A DNA stretch of 48,129 nt from Christensenellaceae bacterium (GCA_022510815.1 JAFLST010000023.1:1-48129); one strand, 5' to 3'. Shown: positions 33,841 through 41,937, counted from the first letter of the stretch. The notes: generated by a model not told the origin, from the sequence alone. Translations and numbers: made by a program.

Positions 33841-34431
33841 ATGTTCCATTTTTTTGCTTATGTGTCAAGGCTCAAGCATATCCGTCGCTGGGGGCTGATG
33901 CACTGCGCGGTGCCGGAGAACGACGCGGAGCACTCGCTGCAGGTGGCGATGATCGCCCACGCGCTGGCGGTGATGGCCCGGGACCGCTATGGCCGCAAGG
34001 TCGACCCGGAGCATGTGCTGGCGCTGGCGGTCTATCATGACGCGACGGAGGTGTTCACCGGCGACATGCCAACGCCTGTGAAGTATTCCCTGCCGGAGCT
34101 GCGGGAGGCCTACTGGTCGCTGGAATCGCTGGCCGCCCAGAAGATGACCGCCATGCTGCCCGAGTCCATGCAGCCCGTCTACGCGCCGTATCTGTCGGGC
34201 AAGGACGGCGACTATGCGCTGGTGAAGGCTGCGGACAGGATCAGCGCGTACCTGAAGTGCCTCGAGGAGCGCCGGGCGGGCAATCCGGAATTCCTTGCGG
34301 CGGAGGAGGAAATCCGGCGGGGCATCGAGACCATTGAGCTGCCGGAGGTGAAGGACTTCATGGCGGAGTTCGTGCCGTCGTTCCTGCTGACGCTGGACGA
34401 GATCAATCGCCCCGGGGAGGTCGCGCCGTGA
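33841..34431 (+). CDS. yfbR: YfbR-like 5'-deoxynucleotidase (HD domain)
   Basis: A 196-residue HD-domain phosphohydrolase like E. coli YfbR, which dephosphorylates deoxynucleoside 5'-monophosphates. The metal ligands are in RRWGLMH, NDAEHSLQVAMIAH, VYHDATEVFTGDMPTPVKY (the HD pair) and VKAADRISAYLKCLEE. The start is the ATG with AAGGAAGG upstream; an open frame extends 38 codons further 5' through the promoter region and is rejected. It overlaps the next gene by GTGA, so the two are coupled. Role: nucleotide pool balance or salvage. Confidence 0.93.
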   Translation: MFHFFAYVSRLKHIRRWGLMHCAVPENDAEHSLQVAMIAHALAVMARDRYGRKVDPEHVLALAVYHDATEVFTGDMPTPVKYSLPELREAYWSLESLAAQKMTAMLPESMQPVYAPYLSGKDGDYALVKAADRISAYLKCLEERRAGNPEFLAAEEEIRRGIETIELPEVKDFMAEFVPSFLLTLDEINRPGEVAP

Positions 34432-35210
34432 CGGTCGGCATGAGCACCGCGGCCTTCTATGGGCACGGGGAGACGGAGGATCAGGCGGCGATGCTGCGGG
34501 AGTTCCCGCTGGATGCTTGCGAGGTGTTTCTCGAGACGCGCAGCGAGTACAGCGCGGCCTTCGGGGTGCTTGTCCGGGAGCGGCTGAGCGGCCTGCCTTG
34601 TCTGTCGGTGCATCCGAAGGGGTCGCAGTTCGAGCAGGATCTTTTTGGTCGGTCAAAACGGCAGGCGCAGGACGCGCTGGACTGCTTCCGGGGCGTGTGC
34701 GAGGCCGGACAGGCGCTGGGCGCGAAGTACTATGTGTTTCATGGGCCCTTTTCGGTCAGCGGGCGGCTGCGGCCGGGGGCCATCCATGAATTGGCGGAAC
34801 GCATGGCGCTGCTGCGGGAGCTTGCCGGGACTCACGGGCTGGAGCTGCTGTGGGAGAACGTAAGCTGGTGTGCGCTCCGCGCGCCGGAGGACGCCCGGGA
34901 GATTGCGGCGCTGCTGCCGGGCATGGGCTTTGTGCTGGACGTGAAGCAGGCCCTTCGCGCGGGGATCAGTCCCGTCGATATGGCGCGGGCCATGGGCAGC
35001 GGCGTCAGGCATGTGCACGCGCTGGACATGGACGCGGAGGGACGGCTGTGCCTGCCGGGGCAGGGGACAGTCGACTGGCGGGAACTGATGGGGACGCTGC
35101 GGGCGCAGGGATACGGCGGCGCGGTGATCCTCGAACCCTACGAGCATCTCTCCCGCGACCATGGCGCGCTGCGCCGGAGCCTTGACTTTCTGCGCATGGC
35201 GGCAATGTAA
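34428..35210 (+). CDS. Sugar phosphate isomerase/epimerase-like TIM-barrel protein
   Basis: A 260-residue protein of the xylose isomerase-like/AP endonuclease 2 barrel superfamily. Evidence is the opening strand VGMSTAAFYG, CEVFLET, the metal-side segments YYVFHGPF, LELLWENVSWC, GFVLDVKQALRAG and HVHALDMD, and the final strand AVILEPYEHL. The superfamily includes isomerases, epimerases and endonuclease IV. Too few diagnostic residues are seen to choose among them. The start is a GTG overlapping the yfbR stop (GTGA). Co-expression with a nucleotidase hints at nucleotide or sugar phosphate handling, which is inference only. Confidence 0.85.
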   Translation: MTVGMSTAAFYGHGETEDQAAMLREFPLDACEVFLETRSEYSAAFGVLVRERLSGLPCLSVHPKGSQFEQDLFGRSKRQAQDALDCFRGVCEAGQALGAKYYVFHGPFSVSGRLRPGAIHELAERMALLRELAGTHGLELLWENVSWCALRAPEDAREIAALLPGMGFVLDVKQALRAGISPVDMARAMGSGVRHVHALDMDAEGRLCLPGQGTVDWRELMGTLRAQGYGGAVILEPYEHLSRDHGALRRSLDFLRMAAM

Positions 35211-35226
35211 CGATTTCCTGCATCTG

Positions 35227-35255
35227 TTGCTTTTTGGCGGCGGAGGTCGTATAAT
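35227..35255 (+). promoter_or_regulatory. Candidate promoter of the LCP gene
   Basis: -35 TTGCTT (35227-35232), 17-base spacer, -10 TATAAT (35250-35255), 36 bases before the start codon. Confidence 0.7.
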
Positions 35256-35291
35256 AAAGCCATTGGAACGCCTCAGGAAGGAGAATTCCGC

Positions 35292-36467
35292 ATGTTTGGA
35301 TGGAAAAGAGCGCTTTCCCTGCTGCTGGCCCTGTGCCTTATGTCTTCATGGGCGCTGGCGGAGGGTACGGAAGATAATGATCTTGATGGGCTGATCGTCG
35401 AGGAAGTGATGCTGGACGATGGGGATCAGAGCGAGCCGGAGGACGGCGTCCTTGTGATCAGCGACGAGATCTACGCGGAGCTCAGCGAGCTGGACATGGA
35501 GGTCGACGACACCATCGACCGGGGCGTGCTGGAACTCAACAAGAACCTGCCGGAGAATATCGTCAACATCCTGCTGGTGGGCATCGACACCCGCTCGACG
35601 GATCTTGACAAGGGCGAACAGCACGGCGACGTGCAGATCATCCTGTCCATCAACAAGGACACTGGCTCCGTCAAGCTGACGAGCATCATGCGCGACCTGT
35701 ACGTCACCATCCCGGGCTACAAGAGCAAGAACCGCATCAACGTGGCCTACCATTTCGGCCAGAGCAATTCCAAGCTCAACGGCAGCGGCGGGCAGCTCGC
35801 GATGCGCACCATCAACCGCAACTTCCAGATGAACATCGAGTATTTCGCGACGATCAACTTCTACGGCCTCGCGTCGATCATCGACTCGATCGGCGGCGTG
35901 GATCTGGAGCTGAGCGCGGAGGAAGCGGCGGCAATCAACAGCTATCTGCGGCAGCATCCGCCGGCCTACGATAATCAGGGCAAGGATTACCAGCGGCAGG
36001 AGCTGGAGAAGGTTAGCGGCGTGCAGCATCTGGACGGCGTGCAGGCGGTCATGTACGCCCGGACGCGGCATATGTCCGGCGGCAGCAACGACTTTGAGCG
36101 CACCGAGCGCCAGCGCAAGCTGCTGGAAGTGCTCCTGCAGCAGGTCATGCGGGACGGCATGGACGGCGAGCGGCTGATGGACCTCATGGACACGGCCTCG
36201 GACTATGTCACCACGAACATGAACTGGAGCGATATGTTCGAGCTCGCGGTCGGCCTGCTCCAGAGCGGCATCATCGAGAAGGCCAAGAACGGCGAAACGC
36301 TGATGGAGCAGTTCCGCATTCCCATGGACGGCACCTCCAAGTACAGCACCGTCTCCGGCAGCGGCGGCAGCAAGATGAGCGTGGTGGAATTCACCTCCGG
36401 CGGCCTGCAGAAGAACGTCGTCGCCCTGCACGAATTCATCTTCGGCGAATACATCCCGGCGAAATAA
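35292..36467 (+). CDS. LytR-CpsA-Psr (LCP) family protein
   Basis: A 391-residue exported LCP protein. The family attaches teichoic acids or capsular glycans to peptidoglycan from lipid-linked precursors. An N-terminal signal sequence (1-23, with ALA before the likely cut) is followed by an acidic segment (25-85) and the LCP domain (about 90-260). The conserved parts are NILLVGIDTRS, GDVQIILSINKDTGSVKLTSIMRDLYVTIPG, RINVAYHFG and MYARTRHM. A C-terminal region of about 100 residues follows. The cleavable signal in place of the usual N-terminal membrane anchor is slightly unusual. GGAAGGAG precedes the ATG. Confidence 0.93.
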   Translation: MFGWKRALSLLLALCLMSSWALAEGTEDNDLDGLIVEEVMLDDGDQSEPEDGVLVISDEIYAELSELDMEVDDTIDRGVLELNKNLPENIVNILLVGIDTRSTDLDKGEQHGDVQIILSINKDTGSVKLTSIMRDLYVTIPGYKSKNRINVAYHFGQSNSKLNGSGGQLAMRTINRNFQMNIEYFATINFYGLASIIDSIGGVDLELSAEEAAAINSYLRQHPPAYDNQGKDYQRQELEKVSGVQHLDGVQAVMYARTRHMSGGSNDFERTERQRKLLEVLLQQVMRDGMDGERLMDLMDTASDYVTTNMNWSDMFELAVGLLQSGIIEKAKNGETLMEQFRIPMDGTSKYSTVSGSGGSKMSVVEFTSGGLQKNVVALHEFIFGEYIPAK

Positions 36468-36483
36468 TTCATAGACCATGATG

Positions 36484-36528
36484 AAAAAAGCAGACCTCCC
36501 TGACGGTGTTCGTCGGGGAGGTCTGTTC
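36484..36528. terminator. Bidirectional terminator between the LCP and SASP genes
   Basis: AGACCTCCCTGACG (36492-36505) pairs with CGTCGGGGAGGTCT (36511-36524), with an A run on the left (36484-36489). It is strongest for the minus-strand spore genes. Confidence 0.82.
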
Positions 36529-36554
36529 CTTCCACGCGGGAAAGGATGCGAGGC

Positions 36555-36830
36555 TTAGCGGCCAGCCATCTGGCGCTCGGCCTGCTCGATCAGCCGCTTG
36601 ACCATGTAGCCGCCGATGGAGCCAGCCTGACGGGAGGGCAGATCGCCGTTGTAGCCCTGCTTGAGGTTGATGCCCAGCTCGCCGGCAATCTCGTACTTCA
36701 TGTTGTCCAGAGCCTGACGGGCTTCGGGCACCATGGCACCCTGCTGGTTGGAAGAGCTGCTGCTCTGGGTCGCGGGGATCTGGTTCTGGCCCTGAGCCTG
36801 ATTCTGACCGTTCTGATTGTTGAAATACAT
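36555..36830 (-). CDS. Alpha/beta-type small acid-soluble spore protein (copy 1)
   Basis: A 91-residue SASP, a DNA-coating protein that protects spore DNA. An N-terminal N/Q/S-rich stretch of about 30 residues precedes the core VPEARQALDNMKYEIAGELG, followed by GYNGDLPSRQAGSIGGYMVKRLIEQAER. The germination protease site is expected in KYEIAGELG. The ATG at 36830 has AAGGAGG 9 bases upstream; an ATG nine bases earlier touches the ribosome site and is less likely. It lies 46 bases after copy 2 with no terminator between, so the two are probably one operon. The longer N-terminus distinguishes it from copy 2. Confidence 0.95.
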   Translation of the reverse strand: MYFNNQNGQNQAQGQNQIPATQSSSSSNQQGAMVPEARQALDNMKYEIAGELGINLKQGYNGDLPSRQAGSIGGYMVKRLIEQAERQMAGR

Positions 36831-36876
36831 GGGATTCATCCTCCTTCATGATGATGCGTCCGCTCGCGAAATCGGC

Positions 36877-37083
36877 TTACTTGCCGGCCATCTGGCGCTC
36901 GGCCTGCTCGATCAGGCGCTTGACCATGTAGCCGCCGACGTAGCCGTTCTCGCGGGAAGACAGATCGCCATTGTAGCCCTGCTTGAGGTTCACGCCCAGC
37001 TCACGGGCAATCTCGAACTTCATGTTGGACAGGGCAGCGCGGGCCTCGGGAACCATCTGGGAGTTGTTCGACTGCTGATTCAT
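36877..37083 (-). CDS. Alpha/beta-type small acid-soluble spore protein (copy 2)
   Basis: A 68-residue SASP of standard length, with MVPEARAALSNMKFEIARELG then GYNGDLSSRENGYVGGYMVKRLIEQ. It coats spore DNA in an A-like form and is degraded at germination. It is about 80% identical by eye to copy 1 across the core. AGGAGGTGA precedes the ATG by 7 bases. It is expected to be forespore-specific. A CACAATA element on the minus strand at 37117-37123 could be part of a forespore promoter, but the -35 is not clear. Confidence 0.96.
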   Translation of the reverse strand: MNQQSNNSQMVPEARAALSNMKFEIARELGVNLKQGYNGDLSSRENGYVGGYMVKRLIEQAERQMAGK

Positions 37084-37195
37084 CGCTTGCTCACCTCCTG
37101 TTTCATTTCTCGAAGATATTGTGCGCAGGAGCGGGCGCATTACGCTGGCAATGCAAGGCATCGCAGGCAGTCCGCTTCCAGTGCTGAAGTCTCCA

Positions 37196-37229
37196 AAAAC
37201 AAGCAAAGGGGCAGCCGATGTGCTGCCCC
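37196..37229 (-). terminator. Terminator of the YhcN-like gene
   Basis: GGGGCAGC (37208-37215) pairs with GCTGCCCC (37222-37229), followed on the minus strand by TTTGCTTGTTTTT. A second perfect hairpin, GCGGCCTG/CAGGCCGC, lies at 37234-37250. The remaining interval to 37337 and from 37084 to 37195 shows no gene. Confidence 0.75.
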
Positions 37230-37337
37230 ATGCGCGGCCTGACAGGCCGCGAACCGCTATTCGGGGAGAGCGCGAGAGGGGCAATGAGCAAACGGGTGCG
37301 GAAAGTGTCAGCTTTTCGCGCGACTATGCCGAATGGT

Positions 37338-37369
37338 GGGGACTTTGGGCTCCAAAGTCTCCCTCTCGC
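37338..37369. repeat. Palindromic hairpin downstream of the YhcN-like gene (copy 2)
   Basis: GGGGACTTTG and CAAAGTCTCCC form a stem around GGCTC, followed by TCTCGCC. It is nearly the same as the element at 19413-19446. There is no T run, so it is not a normal terminator. Confidence 0.55.
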
Positions 37370-37388
37370 CCCTCATGATCCGCGCCTG

Positions 37389-37970
37389 TCAAGCCGCGTT
37401 GATCTTCGAGATGATCGCGTTGAGCTCGTTCTGGATGTCAGCCATGTCGGAAGCCGCCTCAAGGCGCTCGCCGAGGGTCTCAAGCTGATCCATCAGGGTC
37501 TCGTCGGCCGTCACCGCGATGTTGGTCACGCCGGAGATCACGCCGCTGATGCGCTCCTTGACGATCCCGGTCAGGCGATCGTCGACGCCGCCCTTGTACT
37601 GGTTATCGAACTTGAGGGCCACTGCCGCGCTGTTGCCGGCCAGAACGACCTCGGCGTCCTTCACCTCGCTCAGGCGTTCCAGTTCATCCTCGATCTGCTC
37701 GACGGCGCGGCGGGCCGTGGAGACGGTCGTCACGCCGGTGACCTCCGGGTCTTCAGAGGACATGGGATCGGTCAGGCCGTCCGTCAGGCCGTTGGTCGCG
37801 TCGGGCATCAGCATGTCGCCGACGCCGTCGATCATGTTCGTGGGCGCGACGGTGTTGGTCGCCATGGGCGCGTTGGTGGTCGTCATGGGCAGGTCATTCG
37901 CCGTCGCTGTGCAGGCCGTCATCGCGGCGCACAGCACCATCAGGGTCAGGGTTGCCAGAATCTTTTTCAA
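37389..37970 (-). CDS. YhcN/YlaJ-family sporulation lipoprotein
   Basis: A 193-residue lipoprotein. The signal sequence ends at a lipobox-like AMTAC (Cys20). A Thr/Asn/Met-rich spacer (21-80) is followed by the YhcN/YlaJ domain (about 82-165): ARRAVEQIEDELERLSEVKDAEVVLAGNSAAVALKF, then VKERISGVISGVTNIAVTAD. This family lies in the spore membrane or cortex region in Bacillus. The start codon appears to be TTG at 37970, with AGGAGG 9 bases upstream, which is an uncommon choice. It is next to two SASP genes on the same strand. The function is unknown beyond spore association. Confidence 0.87.
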   Translation of the reverse strand: MKKILATLTLMVLCAAMTACTATANDLPMTTTNAPMATNTVAPTNMIDGVGDMLMPDATNGLTDGLTDPMSSEDPEVTGVTTVSTARRAVEQIEDELERLSEVKDAEVVLAGNSAAVALKFDNQYKGGVDDRLTGIVKERISGVISGVTNIAVTADETLMDQLETLGERLEAASDMADIQNELNAIISKINAA

Positions 37971-38045
37971 GTTGATTCGCCTCCTCGCGCCCTATTGTGT
38001 ACAGCGCCGCCGCGCGTCAAACTTGAAAAATTTACACCGCGGCAC

Positions 38046-38073
38046 TTGCACGGATGCTGTTTCCTGTTATAAT
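38046..38073 (+). promoter_or_regulatory. Candidate promoter of the M15 peptidase operon
   Basis: -35 TTGCAC (38046-38051), 16-base spacer, -10 TATAAT (38068-38073), 68 bases before the first start. Confidence 0.65.
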
Positions 38074-38141
38074 AGAAATGACGGCTTTTGGGCGTGAAAG
38101 ACGCGCGCCGTCAGATGCGCAGGAAAGGAGCGGGACAAGCC

Positions 38142-38825
38142 ATGGCAACGCTTTTGCAGGACTTGCTGTCCCTCGCCGCCGCGGGGATGATGATGGTCAC
38201 CCCGCCGCTGAATACCGCGGCCCCTCATAACGATGTGAACGGCCTGCTTTATCTGGTCAACCGCCAGTGGCGCGTCAGCAAGGTCTATACGCCCGAGCTC
38301 CGCGAAGCCGACGTGGCCGGTCAGGTGCGCCGCATGCGCCCCGAAGCTGCCGCCGCGCTGGAGGAGATGTTCGCCGCCTGCAAGGAGGATATCGGCGTCA
38401 AGCTCACGTCCGTCAGCGGATACCGGAGCTATCAGAAGCAGTCGACCATTTACAGCAACAAGCTCAGCAAGGTCGGCAACAGTCAGGCCCGGGCGGACGA
38501 ATATGTCGCGCGGCCCGGCGCCAGCGAGCATCAGCTTGGCATGGCGATGGACGTGGGCCAGTCCGGCAAGACCAACCTGACGGCTGGCTTCGGCAGCACC
38601 GAGGGCGGCAAGTGGGTCCGCGAGCACTGCTGGGAATACGGATTCATCCTGCGCTATGAGGACGGCTGGGAAGACATCACGGGCTACAAGTACGAGCCCT
38701 GGCATGTGCGCTATGTCGGCAAGGAAATCGCGGCGAAGATTTATGAGGACGTGATGCCGCTGGAAACATGGCTGATCCTGTACCGCACGGAGTCGCTGTT
38801 CGATCTGGTTATCACGCAGGAGTAA
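38142..38825 (+). CDS. M15 family D-Ala-D-Ala carboxypeptidase (VanY-like), copy 1
   Basis: A 227-residue zinc peptidase that would trim the terminal D-Ala from peptidoglycan stems. A weakly hydrophobic N-terminus (1-22) may be a signal or anchor. The catalytic domain has VSGYRSYQKQ near residue 91, the first zinc motif GASEHQLGMAMD (H130, D137) and EPWHVRYVG (E185, H188). All metal and catalytic residues are intact. The start at 38142 has AAAGGAG upstream. It is the first of three consecutive M15 paralogues, presumably made by local duplication. The sequences have diverged widely. Confidence 0.92.
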   Translation: MATLLQDLLSLAAAGMMMVTPPLNTAAPHNDVNGLLYLVNRQWRVSKVYTPELREADVAGQVRRMRPEAAAALEEMFAACKEDIGVKLTSVSGYRSYQKQSTIYSNKLSKVGNSQARADEYVARPGASEHQLGMAMDVGQSGKTNLTAGFGSTEGGKWVREHCWEYGFILRYEDGWEDITGYKYEPWHVRYVGKEIAAKIYEDVMPLETWLILYRTESLFDLVITQE

Positions 38826-38864
38826 ATGGCAACGGACCAAACGATCCATGAATGAGGTGTTGAA

Positions 38865-39857
38865 GTGCGCAAGCTGATTTCGCTGATGCTCATCCTGACG
38901 ATCCTGATGACTGCCGCTGCCTGTGCGCAGGCGGAAGGCGCGTCCGATTTGTCGCTGCTGATTCTTGCGTCGGCTGCCGAGCCGATGGGCGCGGAGGACG
39001 TGCCGGAGGGGCTCATGCCCATTTCCACGGAGACGCGGGGCGTGAACCTGACCACCAGCCGGAGCATGCTGATGCGTGAGGAAGCGCTGGCGCCGCTGTA
39101 TCAGATGATGCGGGCCGCGGATCGCGACGGATGCACGCTCTATGTGCGGCAGGCCTATCGCTCTTATGCGGATGAGGCACGGCGGTATGATCTGCTGTCC
39201 GCGTCCGGTCAGACGGCGCAGAAGCCCGGTGAGAGCAGTTATCAGACGGGCCTGTCGGTGACGCTGGTGGGCGCAGACTGGAAGACGAAGGAGCTGACGG
39301 CGGATTTCGCCCAGAGCGCGGAAGCCCAGTGGCTCAGCGAGCATGCCGCGGAGTACGGCTTCGTGCTGCGGTATCCGGCGGGCAAGGAGGAGATTACCGG
39401 CTGGTCCTACGAGCCTTGGCACTACCGCTATGTGGGCGTGGCCGCGGCGGCGCTGATGGCGGAGCAGGGATTGTGCCTCGAGGAACTGGTGGCCAACGAG
39501 GGCCTGATCGCGCAGATGCCGCTGGACGCCGCGCTGCCGGAGGACGACTTCGAGGACGAGCCGGAAGAGCGGATTGTCTATGAGGAGATCGACGACGTCG
39601 AGAACGCGATGCTCGAGGAGAACCCGGAAGAGAGCTGGGACGATGACGACGGCGCTGCCGACATGCCCGCAGCGGATGACGGATATGCCAGCGACTTGGC
39701 TGCTGACAGCGGCTCTGTCGACGGCGAGGATGCCGCCCGTGAGCTTGAGGGCACTGAGCCGGAAGACAAAGGGGAAGAAAAGCCGGATGAGCCGACCGTG
39801 GCGCCGGGGGATATCGGCCCGGACGGCGACGTTGAGATTCACTGGCCCGGAGCCTGA
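38865..39857 (+). CDS. M15-like protein with degraded zinc site, copy 2
   Basis: A 330-residue exported homologue of its two neighbours. A signal peptide (about 1-24) is followed by the M15 fold with VRQAYRSYADEA near 95 and EPWHYRYVG (E183, H186). Where its neighbours have S-x-H-Q-x-G-x-x-x-D, this protein reads SSYQTGLSVT. Tyr126 replaces the first zinc His and Thr133 replaces the zinc Asp. It probably cannot hold the catalytic zinc, so it looks like a pseudoenzyme, perhaps binding peptidoglycan stems or another protein. The last 110 residues are very acidic and low in complexity. The start is a GTG with GAGGT upstream. Confidence 0.85.
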   Translation: MRKLISLMLILTILMTAAACAQAEGASDLSLLILASAAEPMGAEDVPEGLMPISTETRGVNLTTSRSMLMREEALAPLYQMMRAADRDGCTLYVRQAYRSYADEARRYDLLSASGQTAQKPGESSYQTGLSVTLVGADWKTKELTADFAQSAEAQWLSEHAAEYGFVLRYPAGKEEITGWSYEPWHYRYVGVAAAALMAEQGLCLEELVANEGLIAQMPLDAALPEDDFEDEPEERIVYEEIDDVENAMLEENPEESWDDDDGAADMPAADDGYASDLAADSGSVDGEDAARELEGTEPEDKGEEKPDEPTVAPGDIGPDGDVEIHWPGA

Positions 39858-39880
39858 CGGCCCGGAAGGGAGGACGAAGG

Positions 39881-40729
39881 ATGGGAAGGAGACTGCTTCC
39901 GGCGCTGCTGGCGCTGATGCTGGTCTGCTCCTGCGCGCTGGCGGAGGATGAGGAAATCAGCATCACGGACACGTCGGGACTGATTATTGAAGAGTTCTAT
40001 TTCGGCGATGTGCTGTGGGATTTCCCGATTGATCTGGCGGATATGGACCCGGAGATGATCCGGCTGGCGAACAAGCATGTGTTCCTGCCCTCGGATTTCG
40101 TGCCCAGCCCGCTGGTGACGATGAAGACCCGCAAGACCGACAGCAGCGGCAATAATACCAACGGCGGCGTGAACAAGGCTTCCTCCAGCGAGATGCAGCT
40201 CCAGCAGGAGTGCGCGGAGCATCTGGTGGAGATGTTTGAGGCGGCGCTGGATGACGGGATTTCGCTGTACCTCAAGTCGGCCTACCGAAGCTATCGGACG
40301 CAGAAGACCATGTACTACAACCGCTTGCAGAGCAACGGCGGCAAGGACGACGGCTGGGTCACCAAGCCCGGCGCGAGCGACCATCAGACGGGACTGGGCT
40401 GCGACGTGGTGCCGCGGTCGTGGCGGGACAAGTCCATGAACGAGAAGATGGCCAGCGACGAGGCGTGCGTCTGGATGGCCGAGCACTGCCATGAGTTCGG
40501 CTTCATCCTGCGCTATCCTGAAGACAAGCAGGACATCACCGAGATCAATTATGAGCCGTGGCACATGCGCTATGTCGGCAACCCGGCGGCGACCTACATC
40601 ATGAAAAACGGGCTGTGCCTCGAGGAATTTCAGGAGCAGCTTCAGTCGGCGATTGAGAAGTTCCTGAACGCGGGCGGACACCGGAGCATGGTGGAGGCGT
40701 TCATTCAGGTTTCTGCGGAGGAGGAGTAA
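39881..40729 (+). CDS. M15 family D-Ala-D-Ala carboxypeptidase (VanY-like), copy 3
   Basis: A 282-residue exported zinc peptidase. The signal peptide ends near CALAED (residues 1-21), then comes a spacer of about 80 residues. The catalytic domain has LKSAYRSYRTQKTMYYNRLQ near 131, GASDHQTGLGCD (H168, D175) and NYEPWHMRYVG (E225, H228). All zinc ligands and the catalytic Glu are present, so it should be active in cell-wall stem-peptide trimming. GGAAGGGAGGACG precedes the ATG. It is followed by an FNT channel gene after one base, so both are in the same operon. Confidence 0.93.
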   Translation: MGRRLLPALLALMLVCSCALAEDEEISITDTSGLIIEEFYFGDVLWDFPIDLADMDPEMIRLANKHVFLPSDFVPSPLVTMKTRKTDSSGNNTNGGVNKASSSEMQLQQECAEHLVEMFEAALDDGISLYLKSAYRSYRTQKTMYYNRLQSNGGKDDGWVTKPGASDHQTGLGCDVVPRSWRDKSMNEKMASDEACVWMAEHCHEFGFILRYPEDKQDITEINYEPWHMRYVGNPAATYIMKNGLCLEEFQEQLQSAIEKFLNAGGHRSMVEAFIQVSAEEE

Positions 40730-40730
40730 C

Positions 40731-41348
40731 ATGAAGCTCGAGACGCGGCAGCTCATCTGCCGGGGACTGTTTTCCGGGCTGATGATCGGCATCGGCTGCG
40801 CGGTTTACCTCTCCTGCGAAAACAAGCTGGTCGGCGCGCTGCTGTTTTCCTCAGGGCTGTTTTTTATCCTGTCCAACGGCGGCGCGCTGCTGACGGGCAT
40901 GTGCGGTCTCAAGACGCCGTGGCTGACCCTTGCGGCTGTGCTGGTGCTCAACGCGCTGGGCACGCTGATCACGGGCGCGCTGACTTGGCCGGCCCTCCGG
41001 CTCTCACAGCCCGCGGCGGCGGTGGTTGCGAATAAGCTGGCGGCGCATCCTCTGTCTTGGATGACCAATGGCACCCTCTGCGGCGTGCTGATGTATCTGG
41101 CGGTCATGGGCTACAAGAAGGCCAAGGACGCGCCCCACGCGCTGGCCAGCGTGATGTACGCCATCCCGGTGTTCATTGTCGCGGGCTTCGAGCACAGCAT
41201 CGCCGATCTGGGCTATCTCGCCATCGCGATTCCGTCGCTGGGCGTGGGGGAGATCGTCAGGATGCTGGGCATGATTCTGGTGGTCGCGGCGGGCAATGTC
41301 ATCGGGAGCAAGGCGCTGCGGTACTGCCTCGATGATCTGCAGAGGTGA
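40731..41348 (+). CDS. Formate/nitrite transporter (FNT) family protein
   Basis: A 205-residue membrane protein with about six hydrophobic segments. Family hallmarks are visible: FILSNGGALLTGM in the first half and PVFIVAGFEHSIADLGYLAIA in the second, with the conserved Gly-Phe-Glu-His. FNT channels pass small monovalent anions such as formate, nitrite, lactate or hydrosulfide. The protein is shorter than the typical 260-280 residues and lacks much of the usual N-terminus and C-terminus. The start is one base after the third M15 gene with GGAGGAGG upstream. A link between wall-peptidase genes and an anion channel is not obvious. Substrate unknown. Confidence 0.85.
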   Translation: MKLETRQLICRGLFSGLMIGIGCAVYLSCENKLVGALLFSSGLFFILSNGGALLTGMCGLKTPWLTLAAVLVLNALGTLITGALTWPALRLSQPAAAVVANKLAAHPLSWMTNGTLCGVLMYLAVMGYKKAKDAPHALASVMYAIPVFIVAGFEHSIADLGYLAIAIPSLGVGEIVRMLGMILVVAAGNVIGSKALRYCLDDLQR

Positions 41349-41353
41349 ATGAG

Positions 41354-41806
41354 ATGCAAATGAAGGATTGCGTGGCAAGATTTGGTCTGGAGCCCCATGT
41401 GGAGGGCGGCGCGTTCCGGGAGCTGTACCGGGATGGGCAGAGAAGCGCCGGTCGCGAGGCTTCCGGGGTGATCTACTACTATCTCGGGCCTGAGGAGCAC
41501 GCGGACTTCCATGTGCTGGACAGCGACGAATACTGGCTGTACCACGGCGGCGATACGCTGGAGATATGGCTGGTGGAGCCGGACGGCGGCCTGCGCGTGG
41601 AAAAGCTCGGCTTGGAGGAGGGCGCGGAGCCTTGCGTGCTGGTGAAGGGCGGCGTGATTTTCGGCGCAAGGCACCCGGCGGGCGCGCAGGACGGAACCCT
41701 CGTGAGCTGCGTTACCGTGCCGGAGTTCTCTTATGAGCCCTATCGTATTCTGTCCAGAGATGAGATGCTGGCAACCTATCCGGCCAGCGAGAACTTCTGG
41801 AAATAA
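41354..41806 (+). CDS. DUF985 cupin-fold protein
   Basis: A 150-residue small beta-barrel protein of the Cupin_5/DUF985 family. The typical opening FGLEPHVEGGAFRELYRDGQ is followed by SGVIYYYLGPEEHADFHVLDSDEYWLYHGGDTLEIWLV, and by the FGARHPAG loop. The cupin could bind a metal or sugar, but its ligand is unknown. The ATG at 41354 has GAGGTGA 5 bases upstream; an in-frame GTG at 41345 overlaps the FNT gene end and has no site. It is the last gene of the operon and is followed by a terminator. Confidence 0.9.
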   Translation: MQMKDCVARFGLEPHVEGGAFRELYRDGQRSAGREASGVIYYYLGPEEHADFHVLDSDEYWLYHGGDTLEIWLVEPDGGLRVEKLGLEEGAEPCVLVKGGVIFGARHPAGAQDGTLVSCVTVPEFSYEPYRILSRDEMLATYPASENFWK

Positions 41807-41820
41807 CTGTCATTGTGATT

Positions 41821-41857
41821 CCCTCGGGCGCGGAAGGCGTCCGGGGGGCGCTTTTTT
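41821..41857 (+). terminator. Terminator after the DUF985 gene
   Basis: An 11-base stem (41821-41831 with 41837-41847), including two G-T pairs, followed by GCGC and six T (41852-41857). Confidence 0.78.
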
Positions 41858-41907
41858 CTCGGGCTGTTAGCGTACAATTGTTATTCGTGGATACATTCCG
41901 AAAATGG

Positions 41908-41937
41908 TTGAAAGCGGCGCTTCCTTTGTGGTATGAT
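41908..41937 (+). promoter_or_regulatory. Candidate promoter of the ABC exporter operon
   Basis: -35 TTGAAA (41908-41913), 18-base spacer, -10 TATGAT (41932-41937), 31 bases before the start codon. Confidence 0.65.
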
